NCBI GenBank assembly: GCA_026119855.1
Contig: JAOWBW010000025.1
Location: forward strand, 2,232,001 to 2,296,000
From: Campanula takesimana
Taxonomy: Eukaryota > Streptophyta > Magnoliopsida > Asterales > Campanulaceae
Reading direction: 5' to 3'
Length of the DNA: 64,000 nucleotides
The position numbers and the translations under genes were made by a program. Shown piece by piece: positions 42,615-56,387 of the stretch; the first letter of the stretch is position 1, and each line of letters begins with the position of its first letter. The notes below the pieces were generated by a model. That model saw only the letters and a program-made list of their open reading frames with translations. It made no database searches and was not told the DNA's origin.

Positions 42615-43553
42615 AAGGATGCTGGGAAATGCTAGGGAGGAAGCTAGGAGCAAAATAAAATGATGCACATATTTTTGCACAAATAAGGAGACAAAGAAAA
42701 AGAAAAGGAAAATTCTATTTGTCTTTTTGTAGGAATAGAATATGTACACATATGGGAGAAAGATTTTTATTTTTTTTTAGTTCGTGGGTGAACCATTTTA
42801 ACCATTGCGTGTTTGTAAATCCAACCCAAGATCAAGTCATGTTCGATCGAAGTCCGGATTGCCTTGCTTGAATTCTGTCGTCGCGGTGTCCAACGAAAAT
42901 TGATGTCTAGCCCCAAGAGATTTGTTGTTTATGGGGCTTCAAAAGGACTATTGACACCGAGATGCCAAGGGGTTTCTGATTGTAAAGCCCCTTGAATGCT
43001 GAACTTTGATTGGCTTATGAAGCCCCAAGATGAATCAATTCTTAGCCCATTCAAATAAACTGTCTTTTGTTGTCGACGTGGGCAAGCCCCAAGAGAAAAT
43101 CATTGATACCAAGCTTTGAGAGATTGCTAAGCCCCAAATGTCATGGGCTTATCAAGTTTGTAGATGGCGGAATGTGGAGACCTTTCGGTGTGAAGCCTCA
43201 AATTTTCTTGGAATCGGCTTAGCATTTTGTTGGGAGCGGATGGCTCTATTGGGAAGAACTCTTAAAGGCGATCTCCTTCTTTATCTTGCTTGGAGATGGA
43301 CGGCCCTTTTTGTGGTTGATACCCAAATGTCGGAAGGTCCATGTTGAAAATGTAGTACGGTCTTCGGGAGACGTCTCGTGGGAGATGGTGATGTTATTGC
43401 AGATGATAAGGTCTTGGTGTGGTAAAGTCTCGAACGGTATGTTTGCTTGAGTCTTATTGAGTTGAACCGACGGTGGATCTTCGGATGCAGCCTGTGCTTT
43501 TGATCTTGGAGAAGGGGGTGCTGTATTGCAGAAACATTGGGATTGGCTGTAAC

Positions 43554-45743
43554 TGTCGTGACCCCGGACCCCGCGGGCCCCAGGACCGCGATCTGGACGT
43601 CGACTCTAACGATAAACTCCAAAATACCGAAGTTAAAAATTTCATTTAGCACCAAAAGGTGATGAACCAAAGTTTTACAAAATCGAGTTTGATAAAAACC
43701 AAATACAACTTATCATAAACTTCCTTAAGTTTATGCTAACAAGAATACAAATATACAAAATCCTAATGACGTCAATGTTTGGTACAATTATCCCCAAAAG
43801 GTTACACATTGATATAACGTAAACCAACCTATACAACTTTCCCCAAAAGAACGGATCCACACTCGACGTCCTCTTTCTCGTGATCAGCGAGACTAATCCT
43901 TAGCACCTGGGGGGGGGGGTTAAGGAAAAACAAAGATGAAAGGAAACGGGGTGAGATAAATCTCAATAAGTTACTAATGCAACTACATGACATGCTATGA
44001 TGCAATAAGCAATAAGCAATGATAAATATCACATAGCACATCGCAATTATCATATAACAGATAGCAGCGGAAATAAACACATAACAAAGGATATAGCCAA
44101 GGTTTTCCAAACCGGAACATCCAAATAAAGGATCGCTGCGCAGCTTCAATTATCAACCAATCAACATCTTCATAATGGCATGAAAGCCGAAGAGAAAACC
44201 CCGTACCGGAACCAAATCATAAAAGTGTCACAAGGGACAAGGACCATGACACAAAGTCATGCCCATTAGCCAGATACATTCACAAAGGAACGCTGACTTA
44301 TCCTTTCCAAGGCCAATCTGGAGAAGGGGTATAGTAAGGGCAAAACAATGGTCAACATTATAATGGACTTGGCTTTGCCATTATAATCTTTCCCATCGCC
44401 CGATGCAACAAATATGCCAGCTGGGCTTCCAAATGAATGCTAAGTAATAATAATTTAGCATGAATGAACAACTTAAGGTTCCAAAGTAGGGAACCCTTCC
44501 ACTTAAATCACCACAAAGGTAAACCAATACAAACCGTGCATCAAAGATGACCACATTCCCAAAATGATACTTAATCAAATTCCATCTCGTATTTATTCAC
44601 AAAGGAATCAAACCCAATCAATAAAGTGTTCCAACAATGACACTTAACACTTACTTAATTTCGAACACAAACTTGATCACAAAGGACTCAATTCTATCAC
44701 TAGAATGCACTACAATGTTCACTAAGGTCAACTAGGAGGACACCCAAGAATTGGATCACAACGCATTCTTTAGTCACACAATTTAACAAAATGTGCATTT
44801 TTCAGAGATATGTGCGGCCGCCCACGATAGGTTGTGCGGTCGCCCAAAGTGCCTCAAAACAAGAACAAAAACTCTCAGAAAGATGCGCGGCCGCCCAGTA
44901 AGTTTTGTGCGGTCGCACAACATGCCGGAATCGCCAGAAATCGGGAAGAACAACATGGGTTCTTCCATTTTCAACCCAAAACACAAAACACCCAAAATCC
45001 AACACTCCCAACAAGATTTCTAAGGTACCCAAACATTATTTAAACAAAGAGGGGACCTTAACAACACCCTTAATCAACCAAACCCAAGATTAAATCAAGG
45101 CATTCATCAATTCACCATTTTTAACCAAAAACTCAATAAATTCCAAATAAATTCAAAACTCATCCAAACTTCAAATGTAACACATAAATCATCATATAAG
45201 CATGATATGAACATTTTAGCATTTAAATGGGGGAAAAGTAACTTACTTGAATTTTCTCAAAGTTGACGGATTTCAAATCTTTTTGACTCTACACGATCCT
45301 AGCGACGATCTAAACAACGTTCAAGATTTAAGAAATGAGAGAAGATGAGAGGAAGAAGGAGAAAATGAAGAGAGAAGAAGAAGAAGAAAACTTGCTTACC
45401 TTGGAGAGAGAGAGAGATTTGTCTGGGAAATGAGGAAGATGAGTGAGGGAGGAGAGTAGGGAGGGAAGGTGTAGGGAGGGAGTAGGGAAAAATGTTTAAA
45501 ACATTTACACTGGCCCCTCTCTCACACTACGCACAAACTACACTCCCAACTAACAATTAAGACTCAACACTTCCACACTAGCCCAAATAACTCGAATAAA
45601 ACGCTAGGCACAAATATTATAACACATAAATTGTACACATAATTATTTAAATAAATAATAATTTAAATAAATAAATAAGCAAATAATTAAATAAAAATCA
45701 TTTAATTACTAATAAAATAGAGCCTATATTTCGGGTCGTGACA
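43554..45743 (-). repeat. Element C 3' LTR (Tekay LTR viii)
   Basis: TGTCGTGACCCCGG to CGGGTCGTGACA, 2190 bp. Hairpin 44357-44387; GC modules 44812-44925; donor-like GCTTAC 45394 (minus AAG|GTAAGC) and ACTTAC 45241; acceptor CT 43907. The polypurine tract follows at 45744. Confidence 0.94.
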
Positions 45744-45792
45744 TTCACTCCCCCTTAAAGAAAATTCGACCCGAATTTTAACGAGACTCACC

Positions 45793-48700
45793 TCAAACAA
45801 AAAGCCACGGAAATTTCCTCTCGATCTCATCACGAAGCTCCCACGTCGACTCCTCGACATTATGATTCCTCCAAAGGACTCGAACCAACGCGATGCTCTT
45901 GTTTCTCAATTCTTGGACTTTGGAATCTAAGATCCGAACCGGTCGTTCCTCATAACTCATATCTGGCTCAATACCCTCCGGTACTCTCGGTAACACGTGA
46001 GACGGATCATGAACATACTTCCGAAGCATAGAAACGTGGAAAACGTTGTGCAACCGGTCCAAAGATGGCGGTAACGCAAGACGATACGCTAGAAGTCCAA
46101 CCTTTCCCAAGATCTCAAACGGACCAAAAAACCTCGGAGCCAACTTGCCTTTCTTCCCAAAACGACGGATACCCACCTTCGGAGACACTTTCAAGAACAC
46201 CAAATCACCAACCTGAAAACTAAGGTCTCGCCTTCGGTTATCTGCATAGCTCTTATGTCGACTCTGGGCTGTCTTCAATCTATCCCGGATAACTTTAACT
46301 TTCTCAACTGAATCCCGAAGCAAATCAATACCCAAAACTTTCGCTTCACCAACCTCATCCCAACAAATAGGCGATCTACACTTTCTTCCATACAAGGCCT
46401 CAAACGGAGCCATCTCGATACTAGCCTGATAACTGTTGTTGTAGGAGAATTCCACTAACGGTAGGTGCGAATCCCAAGAATCGGAAAAATCTATCGAACA
46501 TGCTCGGAACGTATCCTCCAAAATCTGAATAGTCCTCTCGGATTGACCATCGGTCTGAGGATGAAAAGCTGTACTGAATCGCAAATCTGTACCCAAAGCT
46601 TCCTGAAACGCCTTCCAGAATCTAGAAGTAAACCTCGGGTCTCGATCTGACACAATGCTAACCGGAACCCCATGCAATCTGACAATCTCATCGATATAAA
46701 GGGTCGCAAGCTTCTCCATCGAATATCTGATGTCAATAGGCAAGAAATGAGCGCTCTTGGTCAATCTATCCACTATTACCCAAACACTGTTAAACTTCCT
46801 ACGGGTACGAGGCAGTCCCGTAACGAAATCCATAGTCACATGCTCCCATTTCCACTCGGGAATCTCTAACGGCTGAAGCAATCCCGCGGGTCTCTGATGC
46901 TCGGCTTTGACCTGCTGACACGTTAAACACCTCGAAACATACTCGGCTATTTCCCTCTTCATATTAATCCACCAAAATTGTTGCTTCAAATCCTGATACA
47001 TCTTCGTACTGCCGGATGAATAGTATACCTCGATTTATGACCCTCATCAAGAACTCTCTGCTTAATTCCATCAACAACCGGAACACACAAACGACCATGG
47101 AAAGTCAAAACTCCACTCGAACTCAAAGAAAAATCCTCGAAATTCTTTTCCTTCAATTACCCATTATTTTCACCAACTCGGGATCCTCTTTCTGAGATTC
47201 CTTTATCCTCTGAACTAGGGTCGGAGACACCCTAATATTCGCAAAAATAGCCCCATGTCTCGATTCACGAGGAGACCAATCTCGAACATCCTCAAGCATT
47301 TTCCATTCTCGAACCCTCATCGAGGCCACATAAGACTTTCTACTAATCGCATCGGCTACCACATTCGCCTTCCCCGGATGATAAGAAATCGTACAATCAT
47401 AATCCTTCAACAATTCCATCCATCGGCGCTGTCGGTTGTTCAACTCTTTCTGGGAGAAAAGGTACTTCAAACTCTTGTGATCCGTGAAAATCTCAAACTT
47501 CGCTCCATACAGATAGTGCTTCCATTTGTGCAACGCAAATACAATAGCCGCTAACTCCATATCATGAGTCGGGTAATTCTGTTCACTCAGGATCAACTTC
47601 CTCGAAGCATACGCAATTACTTTTCCATTCTGCATCAACACACTACCCAAACCCTCTTTCGAAGCATCACTATAAATCACTAGGCCATCGCTCCCATTAG
47701 GCAAAGTCAAGATCGGTGCGGTAGTCAACCTCTTCTTCAATTCCTCGAAACTCTTGCCACATTTCTCGGTCCACACAAACGGAACGTTCTTCCTGGTCAA
47801 CTGAGTCATCGGAGTAGCAATCCTCGAAAATCCCTCGATAAATCTTCGGTAATAACCGGCTAAACCCAGAAAACTACGAATCTCGGTCACTGACTCGGGT
47901 CTCTTCCAATCCACTATAGCTTCAATCTTAGACGGATCCACAGAAATCGCATCTTTCGAAATAACATGACCCAGAAATGACACCTTCTCGAGCCAAAATT
48001 CGCACTTACTGAACTTCGCAAATAATTTCTCCCTCGCAAGAACGGATAAAACTGTCCTCAAGTGCTGCTCGTGCTCCTCTCGGGATTTCGAATAAACAAG
48101 AATGTCGTCGATGAAAACCACCACGAACGAATCAAGATAGGGATGGAAAATTCGGTTCATCAAATCCATAAACACGGCCGGCGCGTTAGTCAACCCAAAC
48201 GGCATAACCAAGAACTCATAATGACCGTAACGAGTGCGAAAAGCAGTCTTCGGAATATCCTCTGATCGAACCTTCAACTGATGGTACCCACTCCGCAAAT
48301 CAAGCTTAGAGAAAACCACGGACCCTTGAAGCTGATCAAACAAATCATCGATATGCGGTAGAGGATACTTATTCTTCACCGTAACCTGATTCAACTTCCG
48401 GTAATCTATACACAATCTCAACGAACCATCTTTCTTCCGCACGAACAAAACCGGTGCTCCCCACGGGGAAACACTAGGGCGGATAAACCCTCGGTCAAGC
48501 AACTCTTGCAACTGAACCTTCAATTCCTTCAATTCTGCGGGAGCTAACCTATAAGGTGCTTTCGAAATCGGAGCCGTACCCGGCAAAAGATCTATACTAA
48601 ACTCAATCTCACGATCGGGAGGCATCTCATACTCGGTAGAGAAAACATCGGGAAATTCCCGAACTACCCGAACACTATCAAAACTAGGGGATTCTTTCCT

Positions 48701-48866
48701 ACTATCAAGAACACTAGCCAAATACCCCTCACAACCACTATGCAATAATCTTCTCGCTTTCATAAAAGAAATTAAGCGAACCTTTCTACTCAGAGGACAA
48801 GCCTCAAACACAAACTTAGGCACATCAGGAATAGAAAATGTAACAATTTTCTTACGGCAATCAACA
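45793..48866 (-). pseudogene. pol: Element C pol: RT, RNase H, integrase, chromodomain
   Basis: Two long open stretches, 47153-48889 (RT with FIDDILVYS, RNase H) and 45793-47001 (integrase and chromodomain), are separated by single-base deletions near 47155 (GGTAATTGAAGG against AGTAAATTGAAGG) and near 47014 (inside the finger motif). A third deletion near 48866 separates protease from RT. All catalytic residues I can check are present: the D in TMDFVTGLP, the D in VSDRDPRF, the E in GQSERTIQ, and the chromodomain RVLWRNHNVEESTWEL. Because the only defects are one-base deletions and the copy lies near an assembly gap, they may be sequencing errors. Confidence 0.85.
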
Positions 48867-50239
48867 AAGCGTGAAACTTGCTCAACCAATCCATACCCAA
48901 AATGACATCAAAGTCTTGGATAGGAAGAACTACCAAATCCGCACAAAGGACTCGACCACAAACAACCACATCACAAGCACGGAAGACTCGATCAGAAATC
49001 AAGCATTCTCCTATAGGGGTCGACACCTCTAGCACGTACGGTAAAGACTCAAATGCAGCATTTAACATGGAAGCAAATTGCACAGAAATGTATGAATGAG
49101 ATGATCCTGGATCTACTAACGCTCGTGCGCTCACATTAGACACAGAAACAATACCTCCAATAACGGATGGATCATCGGTAGCTTGTTGTTGATTCATTGC
49201 AAACACTTTTCCTTGGACCTTGGGCTTCCCGGCGGCATCCCTTTTCTGACCTGATTAATGCTAACCCCTGACCCGGATGACTGTCCTCGGTGCCTCGTGC
49301 AATCTCTCGCAAAGTGCCCCATTTCACCAATTGATGCACTTGCCTTGCTTTTTCCAACACCTATCCTCCGAATGGCCTACCTTTTGACAAAAGGTACAAG
49401 GCTTCCTAATTTGGCTCCCTTGGTTCCGGAAGTGGTACCCGGGTTCCTTGGTTTTGCTGCCCTCGGGACTGAGATTGTCCCCCAAAGTTACCTCGATTAT
49501 CAATCCTTGGTTGCGACTTGCTCTGCGCCCCTTGCTTACTCGGGTTAGCCACCTCGGTCTTCCGCTTATGCTCCCCAATATCTGCTCTATCAAATAGGCT
49601 CGGTCCACCGCATCTTGAAAAGTCACAATACGTTTGAGCAATAGTTGAGTACGGATGGAGGTCTTCAATCCCCAAATAAACCTCATAGCCTTTTGTTCCT
49701 CGGTCCTCACCAAATAGTCGCAATACCGGGCTAATTCTATGAACTTAGCCGAGTATTGTGCTATAGACAACAATCCTTGCTCCAAGTTGAGTAGCTCGAT
49801 CTCCTTCGATTCTGATCAACAACCGGAATGAAATGCTCTCTGAACTTACGCACGAACAACTCCCACGCATACACTGTGCGAGTATCATCCCAAGTAGCTT
49901 TAACACCCTTCCACCAATGCTCGGCGGCTCCCACAAGCTTGTAAGCCGCCAACCAGACCTTGTCCTCATCCGAACACCCAACACATCATAAATCTTCTCC
50001 ATAGACTCAATCCACAACTCAGCCTTCCTTACATCGGGTTCCCCATTGAATTCAACCGGTTTCAACTTCAAAAATTGCTCCAAACCATAACGGGTGGTGC
50101 TTGCTCTACCCTCGGACCTTGATCATGAATGGCCTTCATGCCGCCTCAAACATGCCTTGAAACATGGCACGTGCTTCATCCCTTGTATCATTCGGATTCT
50201 GTGCCCACTAGCACCTCCTCTGTTTCTTCTTCCAGACAT
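48867..50239 (-). pseudogene. gag-pro: Element C gag and protease, multiple frameshifts
   Basis: Start ATG at 50239 (MSGRRNRGG). Family landmarks occur in order but in shifting frames: Gag core near 49900-50060, the RTEEQKAM block near 49690, one CCHC knuckle (CTFCQKVGHSEDRC) near 49370-49410, and an intact protease active site ALVDPGSS near 49120. Compared with the aligned relatives, single-base deletions occur near 50213, 50140, 50091, 49978, 49806, 49582 and 49250. Each is a loss of one base and none is a gain. Confidence 0.83.
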
Positions 50240-50360
50240 TGAGAACAATTACCTGCATAAGACATCAACCGTTAATCACTCCGCACACTACTACCCACCT
50301 AGGTCATACTAATCCACCTAGACTTATACATAGAGCTAATGCCATAGCTCTGATACCAAC

Positions 50361-51006
50361 TGTCGTGACCCCGGACCCCGGGGCCCCGGGACCGCGATCT
50401 GGACGTCGACTCTAACGATACTCCAAATACCGAAGTTAAAAATTTCATTTAGCACCAAAAGGTGATGAACCAAAGTTTTACAAAATCGAGTTTGATAAAA
50501 CCAAATACAACTTATCATAAACTTCCTTAAGTTTATGCTAACAAGATACAAATATACAAAATCCTAATGACGTCAATGTTTGGTACAATTATCCCCCAAA
50601 GGTTACACATTGATATAACGTAAACCAACCTATACAACTTTCCCCAAAAGAACGGATCCACACTCGACGTCCTCTTTCTCGTGATCAGCGAGACTAATCC
50701 TTAGCACCTGGGGGGGGGGGTTAAGGAAAAACAAAGATGAAAGGAAACGGGGTGAGATAAATCTCAATAAGTTACTAATGCAACTACATGACATGCTATG
50801 ATGCAATAAGCAATAAGCAATGATAAATATCACATAGCACATCGCAATTATCATATAACAGATAGCAGCGGAAATAAAACATAACAAAGGATATAGCCAA
50901 GGTTTTTCCAAACCGGAACATCCAATAAAGGATCGCTGCGCAGCTTCAATATCAACCAATCAACATCTTCATAATGGCATGAAAGCCGAAGAGAAAACCC
51001 CGGTAC
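50361..51006 (-). repeat. Element C 5' LTR (Tekay LTR ix), cut by assembly gap
   Basis: Starts TGTCGTGACCCC next to a PBS (minus TGGTATCAGAGCTATGGC at 50341-50358). Matches LTR viii but with many one-base deletions, for example GATACTCCAAATACC against GATAAACTCCAAAATACC. It ends at the N run. Confidence 0.92.
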
Positions 51007-51106
51007 NNNNNNNNNNNNNNNNNNNNNNNNNNNNNNNNNNNNNNNNNNNNNNNNNNNNNNNNNNNNNNNNNNNNNNNNNNNNNNNNNNNNNNNNNNNNNN
51101 NNNNNN
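51007..51106. other. Assembly gap, 100 N
   Basis: Exactly 100 N, the usual placeholder for a gap of unknown size. The remainder of the element C 5' LTR and its right TSD should lie here. Confidence 0.99.
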
Positions 51107-51195
51107 TTTTAGCTAAATAAATTAAACTCTTGTCTTTGTCTTTGTATTGCATCTTGAAGATAGAAAAGCTAGGGTTATTCATTATTGAGATATTG
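51107..51195 (+). mobile_element. Copia-like LTR fragment, left part
   Basis: TTAAACTCTTGTCTTTGTCTTTG and similar text, followed by the TATTG duplication of element D. It continues at 60814 on the other side of D. The combined sequence has the TTTTCCACGTAAATC phrase frequent near the 3' end of plant copia LTRs. Lineage is tentative. Confidence 0.45.
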
Positions 51196-53235
51196 TGTAA
51201 CACCCCTACTTTCCACAACCGTTAAATAATCATTAACTTGAATAAATCCTTAAATCAGAATGCCCAACGGCTACTATTAACCACAATTCAAACTTTAACT
51301 AACAATCAAACTCATAACGGCTAGTACAAGTCACTAGCTCAGAATGGTAACAATGGAAACATAATGTTCAACTTAACAATAACGGAAACATATAACTACT
51401 AATTAACCTCAATCGAAAGCAGCTTCTACGCCAACGATTCCTTGTGACCTTTAGTATCCTTACTTATAACCTGGAAAAATGAGGATGAAAGGAATGAGCG
51501 AACAATGCCCAGCAAGTTCATACGGAATCTCCTCGGGTACTAAGAGGAGATAACCGAAAGGAACGATAACAAGAATTCACAACGAAAGGATAACTCAATG
51601 ATCAAAACAAACTCTCAGTTTGAAAACATTTAACTTGATGAAAACAATTCATTTCTTGAAAACACGTGGCTTAGAGACAGTTTCCAAAACACAACATTTT
51701 CACAAAACTTTACTTTCTTTACTTTACTTCATTTAGGGATTAAGCACGCGCTGTACCCAGGGCTCGGGTTTCTACTGACCGCACCCAAATCGGTATATCA
51801 TGAATACCTACGTTACTTCATCAAGCAACGCAAAGGGGTCCACATGTCAACTTAGAACTAATGGATACTGTAAGGGTCCACTTATCCGTTTCGGGATTAT
51901 GGATAACTGTAGGGGTCCACTTATCCGTTTCGGGATTATGGATAACTATAATCACTTTACTTATTACAAAACTTCACTTTAAAGAGCTTTTAACAAAACA
52001 AAGCTTAACTTTACAAAACTTTACTTGATCACTTTTTAAAAGATACACATCTTACTTGGACACCAAGGTTACAAAATCAATCATACACATGATACCCCTA
52101 TTGAACAATAACAATATCAATAGAGTGGATAACAAGAGACGGAATAATTCGCAGAACGGAATAGTTATTAAAAGACTATCTAGCACACAGATAGTTTACT
52201 TTATAAAAACAGAGATTGGGAATCCTAACAAAGGATTAAGAATCAATACACAACTAAGAGCGTAATCCCTTACCTTAGCCTTGCGTTTAACTAGCTCGCT
52301 TTACTCCGCTTGGACAATCTACAAACATGAAATAGTCTAGCCTTAGACATGCGAAAAATACTATTTTACTTCCGTCCCAATTTGCTTCTTTTTACTCGAT
52401 TAACCCCATGGTTTAGTCATCTATAACCTCTTTCCTAGTTAACCAATAACTTTAAGAATGACTACAACACCCCTAGGGTTTTTATTAGTCAATCCCCAAC
52501 TCTCATTTCACTATACAATTTACACACACTGATTTCACACTTTCTGCACACACTTACTGAGTACACCTACTGACAGACACACCCACCACTCTGATACACA
52601 CACTCTGGTACACCCACCACTCAGATGCACCCACACACACTAAAATCTGATGCACACACCCACAATCTGATACACACCCACACACATACAATCTGATACA
52701 CCCACCCACACAAAATCAGCACACACGCACACACTCACACAACAGCACACACCCACAACACACAATTCACACAATAACCATTGCCTCTTTCTTAGTTCAT
52801 AGCCCAACCCTAGTTCATCTTTAGGGTTCAATTCTTATTGATTTCTAAAGTTTTGTGTTAACAAGATGGGGAAGAAAAGATTGGGTTCAAGAATACCTTG
52901 TGAATGACCATTCTCTCTCTCTTTTCTTCTTCTTCTTTTCCCTTGGCCGTCTCCCTCTCTGCGATCTCTCTCTCTGTTGCCGCCCCTCTCCCTATTCCGT
53001 TCTCTGTTTGTTTTTTTTTTTTTTCTTTTGCGATAAAGACTGCTAGGGATTTGAGAGAGTATTTAGTTTAAATAGGGTTATTAGTTTCCTATTAAGAAAA
53101 GGGTTACATTAACCTATTGGACTTCTATTTACTAAAGCCCAACATGAGCCCACTACTTACTCCTAATTTGTGAGTCCAAGATAAAATAAAAGAGTTTTAC
53201 AATTATAAATATAAGGCCTAGGGCCGGGTATTACA
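51196..53235 (-). repeat. Element D 3' LTR
   Basis: 2040 bp. Contains a CA-rich stretch built on ACACACCC and CTGATACACA (52520-52770), CT repeats (52912-52985), donor-like minus CTAAG|GTAAGG (GT at 52272-52273) and acceptor-like minus TTTTTCCAG|GT (AG at 51471-51472). Polypurine tract (minus AAGGGGGTAAGAA) follows at 53236. Confidence 0.93.
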
Positions 53236-53280
53236 TTCTTACCCCCTTAAAAGAGTTTGGTCCTCCAAACTAAACGTACC

Positions 53281-56200
53281 TTAAACATCAAACAAAGCGG
53301 GATACATATCACGCATTTCACTTTCGAGCTCCCACGTGGCTTCTCTTTCCGTGTGATTGCTCCACTGCACCTTACGTACGGAATCACTCGCTTCCGCAAT
53401 ACTTGATCTTTACGGTCTACAATCTTTACCGCTTCTCATCATAACTCAAGTCTTCACGAAAACGTAACTGTTGTACTCTATGACGTGGCTCGGGTCAGCT
53501 ACGTACTTCCTCAACATCGACACGTGGAACACGTTGTGCACACCAGACAGCACAGGAGGTAGAGTCAACTTATAGGCTACCGCCCCTATTCGTTCTAGAA
53601 TCTCGAATGGCCCCACGTATCTAGGACTTAACTTTCCACGAATTCCAAACCGCATGACCCTTTGGTCGGTGAGATCTTCAAGAACACATGATATCCTATT
53701 TGAAACTCCAGATCGCGCCTTCGATTTTCTGCATACGATTTCTGCCTACTCTGCGCAGTTAACAACCATTTGCGAATCTGTTAAACTTTATCCGCCGTTA
53801 CTTGAACAATCTCGGGTCCAGTCAACTTTCTCTCGCCTACTTCATCCCAACACCCAAGCGATCTACATTTCCGCCCATACAGAGCTTCATACGGCGCCAT
53901 TCTAATACTAGAGTGGTAACTGTTATTGTAGGCAAATTCCACTAGTGGTAGATGATCATCCCACGCTCCTTGCCAATCTAACGACGTTGCTCTCAATAGG
54001 TCTTCGAGAGTTTGAATCATCCTTTCTGACTGTCCGTCTGTCTGAGGGTGAAATGCTGTACTCATAGTTAACTCCGTCCCTAACGCTTTCTGTAAACTCT
54101 TCCAGAAATTTGATGTGAACCTCGCATCTCGGTCTGACACTATAGAGACCGGTATCCCATATAACCTCACGATCTCATCCACGTACAACTTAGCTAACTT
54201 CTCCAACGAATCAGTCACCTTGATCGCTAGAAAGTGAGCCGATTTAGAGAGCCTATCCACTATGACCCAAATTGCATTATGACCCTTCAACGTCTTAGGA
54301 AGTCCAATCACCAGATCCATAGTGATGTGTTCCCACTTTCACTCTGGAATAGGTAACGGTTGCAGTAGTCCCGCGGGTTTCTGGTGTTCACTTTTCACTT
54401 GTTGACACACCAAACACTTAGAAACGAATTCTGCTACCTCACTCTTCATATTATTCCACCAAAAAGATTCCTTTAAGTCCCGGTACATCTTAGTACTCCC
54501 AGGGTGAACCGAAAACCTTGAACAGTGAGCTTCCTCAAGAATTCCCTTTTGATACTATCATTATTAGGCACCCAAATCCTCGATCGATATCTCATAATCC
54601 CGTCATTACTAACACGGAAATCTGCCATTCCCTTCCTACCGATAACCTTGTGAATCGCTTTTAACTCGTCATCCACATTTTGGGCTTCCTTGATTCTCAC
54701 TAACAATGTTGGTTGGACACTCATCTGAGCCAAATAACCTTTAACTTGAACTTCCAGCTTTACTATTTCACTATTTCTCAATTCACTTACCCCCTTAGAA
54801 ATCATGGTCGCTAATGTCCCATGGTTCTTTCTGCTTAACGCATCTGCTACCTTATTGGCCTTTCCAGGATGATACAGGATTTTGCAATCATAATCCTTAA
54901 GTAATTCTATCCATCTCCTCTGTCTCATATTCAACTCCTTCTGAGTGAAAATATACTTAGGACTTTTATGGTCGGTGTAAATTTCACGTGGTACCCCATA
55001 CAAATAGTGTCTCCAAATCTTCAATGCAAACACCACGGCCGCTAACTCCAAATCGTGGGTAGGATAATTTTTCTCGTGGTTCTTGAGTTGCCTAGACGCA
55101 TAAGCCACCACTTTGTCATTTTGCATCAATACACAACCCAAACCTTTCAATGAAGCATCACTATAAATCACAAAGCCATCACTGTTTGTTGGTAACGTAA
55201 GAACAGGCGCAGACACCAATCGCCCTTTCAATTCTTGAAAACTCCTCTCACAATCGTCTGACCACAAAAATCTTGTCCCTTTGTGGTTAACTTGGTCAAT
55301 GGTAGGGATAACTTTGAAAACCCTTCTACGAATCTACGGTAGTATCTTGCTAAACCCAAAAAATCTCCTTATCTCACTAATAGAAGTTGGTCTCTCCCAA
55401 TTAACTATAGCCTCAACCTTTGCAGGGTCAACTACTACCCCATTCTTAGACACCACATGTCCCAAGAACGCTACTTCCTCAAGCCAGAACTCACACTTCT
55501 TAAACTTGGCATACAACTTTGTTCTCTCAGAATCTGCAATACTAATTCCAAATGTTCTTCATGCTCGTCTTTTGACTTAGAGTACACCAAGATGTCGTCG
55601 ATGAATACTATTACACACTTGTCTAAGTACTCTTGAAATACTCTATTCATAAGCTCCATAAACACAGCAGGTGCATTTGTCAATCCAAACGGCATTACCA
55701 GGAACTCATAGTGCCCATACCTCGTCCTAAAAGCCGTCTTTGCCACATCTTCCTTTTTCACTCTCAACTGATGGTAACCCGAACGCAGATCAATCTTAGA
55801 GAAATAACATGCACCTGGAGTTGATCAAACAAATCATCGATTCTAGGTAAATGATACTTATTCTTAATCGTTGCACGGTTTAACTCCCGATAGTCAATAC
55901 ATAACCTCATTGACCCATCCTTCTTCTTTGCAAATAATACCGGCGCACCCCACGGTGATGCACTTGGCCTAATTAGACCCTTGTCCAATAACTCTTGTAA
56001 CTGTTCCTTTAACTCTTTAAGTTCCGGCGGAGCCATCCTATATGGTGCTCTCGAAATCGGTGCAGTCTATGGTGCTAAATCTATTGAAAACTCTACTCGC
56101 TCCGGTGGTGTTCCCAGTAAGTCCTCAGGGAAAACATCTTTAAAATCCCTTACTATGGAAAGAGATTCTATGGTCACTCCTTTCTTGTTTTACTCACTAA

Positions 56201-56387
56201 CATACGCTAGAAGGCCCTCACAACCCTTCCTTAACAGTTTACGAGTCTCCATTACAAAAATCAGATCGGTCCGGACTCTCGGTTTCGATCCTTGAAAATA
56301 GAATCTTTCTCCAGAGGGTAATTCGAAGTTTACTTCCTTTTTTTTTTTTTTAAACAGTCTACTTTGGCATGATATGCAGCTAACCAA
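53281..56387 (-). pseudogene. pol: Element D pol: protease to chromodomain, frameshifted
   Basis: Pieces in order: protease/RT junction 56190-56387; RT start 55764-56036 (RMAPPELKELKEQLQELLDKG); RT core 55471-55767 with VFIDDILVYSKS; RT end 55334-55516; RNase H 54473-55267 (VIYSDASLKGLGCVL, HDLELAAVVFALKIW, YTDHKS); integrase core 53781-54320 (MDLVIGLPKT, VSDRDARFTS, GQSERMIQ); C-terminal region 53446-53655 (GPFEILERIG); and a chromodomain (VQWSNHTEREATWEL) that ends at TAA 53281-53283. At least six frame breaks separate them, most consistent with single-base indels. It may be less broken in reality than it appears. Confidence 0.85.

Larger units (their letters stand above)
41512..43553 (-). 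other. Tat2 3' UTR fragment
   Basis: No coding domain is visible. It holds the minisatellite 41681-41981, one hairpin motif copy (42576-42614, minus strand) and a stretch at 42890-43140 with repeated AAGCCCCAAGA-type phrases. These features match the Tat1 3' UTR in kind. It ends at the insertion of element C; GTAAC at 43549-43553 is the presumed left half of that TSD. Confidence 0.65.

Noticed and set aside
52500..52770. CA-rich tract in element D LTR as an independent microsatellite locus
   Set aside because: It is present in both LTRs of D (also about 60095-60340), so it is part of the LTR.
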